Shown in pieces: positions 4,529-5,581 of a stretch of 5,581 nucleotides of DNA (the first letter of the stretch is position 1; each line of letters opens with the position of its first letter). Where the stretch lies: the NCBI GenBank assembly GCA_021809305.1, contig JAKBAF010000102.1, positions 1 to 5,581 of the forward strand. The letters are read 5' to 3'. Under the pieces are notes generated by a model. The model was not told where the DNA came from and searched no databases. It saw only the letters and a list, made by a program, of their open reading frames with translations. A program made the translations under genes and the position numbers. The DNA comes from a bacterium. Its GTDB lineage: Bacteria > Chlamydiota > Chlamydiia > Chlamydiales > JAFEGQ01.

Positions 4529-5581
4529 TACAACTTCACCTCAGGTGCCGGATAGCCAAAATAGAGCAGCCTTTGCAAGGCATCAAGTGCCGGGAAGAGG
4601 TAGCTGTGGGCGATGTTCTCGATCCTCTCACGTGCGTGCTCCCGCACACCCTCCGGATCGAGTTTTTTGCGCCCTTTTTCCAGAGTATATCCCTCATTGA
4701 TCTCCTCTATTTTAAGGAGATGCTTAACGTCACGGTAGAGCGCTCGGACCTCCTTAAAGAAGAGGGTGACCCCTCGATCTAACCCCTCACGCCTTTTTAG
4801 GTAGCTCGCAGGAGAGTTCAAGGCCCGATGCGCATAGCGAAGCCAACTGGTATTCGCATGGCTAAGATTGGGAAAGCGCGTTGAAAATTCGCTGCAACTC
4901 TCGCAGGTTAGTTGATTGAGTAGAACCACATCAGATGAGTAGCCCAAAGACCGCTCCCCATCCCCGCCTGCCAAGTGGACCAGATGAACCCCTCCAGCTG
5001 TAAGGGGCTGATGGAGCAGGGCCGCCACGTGCGCTGTCCGATGTGCGTAAACAATTTGATGAAGACCTCTTAACATCTCATCGGGGCCCAAGACGCCCTT
5101 GGCGACCCATCTAACTAGTAGCGCCTCTAGAGGAAGGAGATCTTCGCGAAGCTCCCTTAAGAATTGATTTCGCTGACGCTGACGCTCCTCCCCTTCCGCC
5201 TTATCTGGGCTATAGGTTGGGCCGATTGCAATGACCTCGGCCATCTGGCGGATACGCTGTGTGGCCAGAAGGGCCGCTGCCGCTGTCGTGATTCGCTCGA
5301 GTACCAGTCCCTCTTCCGCAATCTCTGCGCAGGATAGCGCCTCAATCCGCTTCGCATGCGCAAGGGCAACCTCACCCTTAACGACCCTCGGCGCATCGAT
5401 TGTGGCAAGCCGCGCCTCACTCTCTTCCAGCCAGCCTGCAAGCTCGCTACTGAGTTGCAGTGAAAGCGGGACGATGACCTCTTGTTCATCGATCAAGCCG
5501 CCAAGGCAGAGGAGCGTTGGGATAACATAGCGCTCCATCAATTCGTGTGAGAGGATGCCCTGTTCACCTTGCGATGTGCCA
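4525..5581 (-). CDS. Unrecognised, mostly helical protein; 3' part of a gene running off the right edge
   Basis: I do not recognise this family. The minus-strand frame ends with TAA at 4525-4527 and stays open to the window edge (about 351 residues visible). A TTG at 5541 followed by ATG at 5538 could be starts, but the frame continues upstream in coding-like sequence with no stop and no evident Shine-Dalgarno site, so the N-terminus is probably outside. Counting from the TTG, the protein is rich in Leu, Ala, Glu and Arg. Long helical stretches are predicted by eye at about 31-47, 56-106, 117-148, 249-283 and 296-327, the third strongly charged around QRQRNQFLRELRED. A central segment, AGGVHLVHLAGGDGERS (182-198), looks like a beta-strand and loop. 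It is followed by CESC (213-216), a possible but isolated metal or disulfide pair. No transmembrane segment is evident. Its stop overlaps the ubiE stop by 4 bases in the convergent direction. One hand-counted line (4921-4980) is 58% G+C, high for the window. Length and continuity make it a real gene. Confidence 0.78.
   Translation of the reverse strand, partial: GTSQGEQGILSHELMERYVIPTLLCLGGLIDEQEVIVPLSLQLSSELAGWLEESEARLATIDAPRVVKGEVALAHAKRIEALSCAEIAEEGLVLERITTAAAALLATQRIRQMAEVIAIGPTYSPDKAEGEERQRQRNQFLRELREDLLPLEALLVRWVAKGVLGPDEMLRGLHQIVYAHRTAHVAALLHQPLTAGGVHLVHLAGGDGERSLGYSSDVVLLNQLTCESCSEFSTRFPNLSHANTSWLRYAHRALNSPASYLKRREGLDRGVTLFFKEVRALYRDVKHLLKIEEINEGYTLEKGRKKLDPEGVREHARERIENIAHSYLFPALDALQRLLYFGYPAPEVKLY

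Noticed and set aside
5157..5530. Open frames of 99-110 codons on both strands within the last gene
   Set aside because: Ser/Arg-rich and Ala/Ser-rich translations typical of antisense or shifted frames of a GC-rich gene; the long minus-strand frame explains the region.
5500..5581. Resemblance of the last gene's visible N-terminal part (RYVIPTLLCLGG) to the bacillithiol ligase BshC
   Set aside because: Only a short hydrophobic pattern is shared; the expected following residues of BshC are missing and the rest of the protein does not match what I know of that family.

Overview
The window looks like a chromosomal segment of a bacterium that makes menaquinone by the futalosine (Mqn) route. Base composition is roughly half G+C and genes are tightly packed on both strands. 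Its core is a rightward cluster, mqnE-mqnA-ubiE (1879-4528). The wording of MqnE and UbiE, and this gene order, remind me of Chlamydiota (as I recall, Chlamydia trachomatis carries a radical SAM gene, an mqnA-like gene and ubiE side by side). That placement is inferred from memory, not from a search; another futalosine-pathway lineage is possible.

Layout. 1-912 (+) is the 3' part of a gene open to the left edge; it encodes a divergent beta-propeller-like protein with recurring blade-end tryptophan motifs. 918-1757 (-) is a complete aldo/keto reductase of the 2,5-diketogluconate reductase type, convergent with the first gene with 5 bases between the stop codons. 1758-1878 is the only real intergenic region. 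It carries a near-consensus sigma70-type promoter and a strong Shine-Dalgarno site reading left into the reductase, and a leader with a Shine-Dalgarno site reading right into mqnE. 1879-3009 (+) is mqnE, 3006-3785 (+) mqnA, and 3797-4528 (+) ubiE/menG. 4525-5581 (-) is the 3' part of an unrecognised, mostly helical protein, open to the right edge and overlapping the ubiE stop by 4 bases.

How the genes work together. MqnA dehydrates chorismate to 3-[(1-carboxyvinyl)oxy]benzoate. MqnE joins that product to the 5'-deoxyadenosyl part of S-adenosylmethionine, giving aminodeoxyfutalosine. UbiE/MenG methylates the final demethylmenaquinone. The intermediate steps (MqnB, MqnC, MqnD, prenyltransferase, decarboxylase) are not here and must be elsewhere. 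The reductase is divergent from the cluster and nothing in the sequence ties it to quinone synthesis.

I found no RNA genes, insertion sequences, CRISPR arrays or long repeats. The most open questions are the two edge-truncated genes, neither of which I can assign to a named family. I did not find convincing evidence of a new multi-gene system inside this window.
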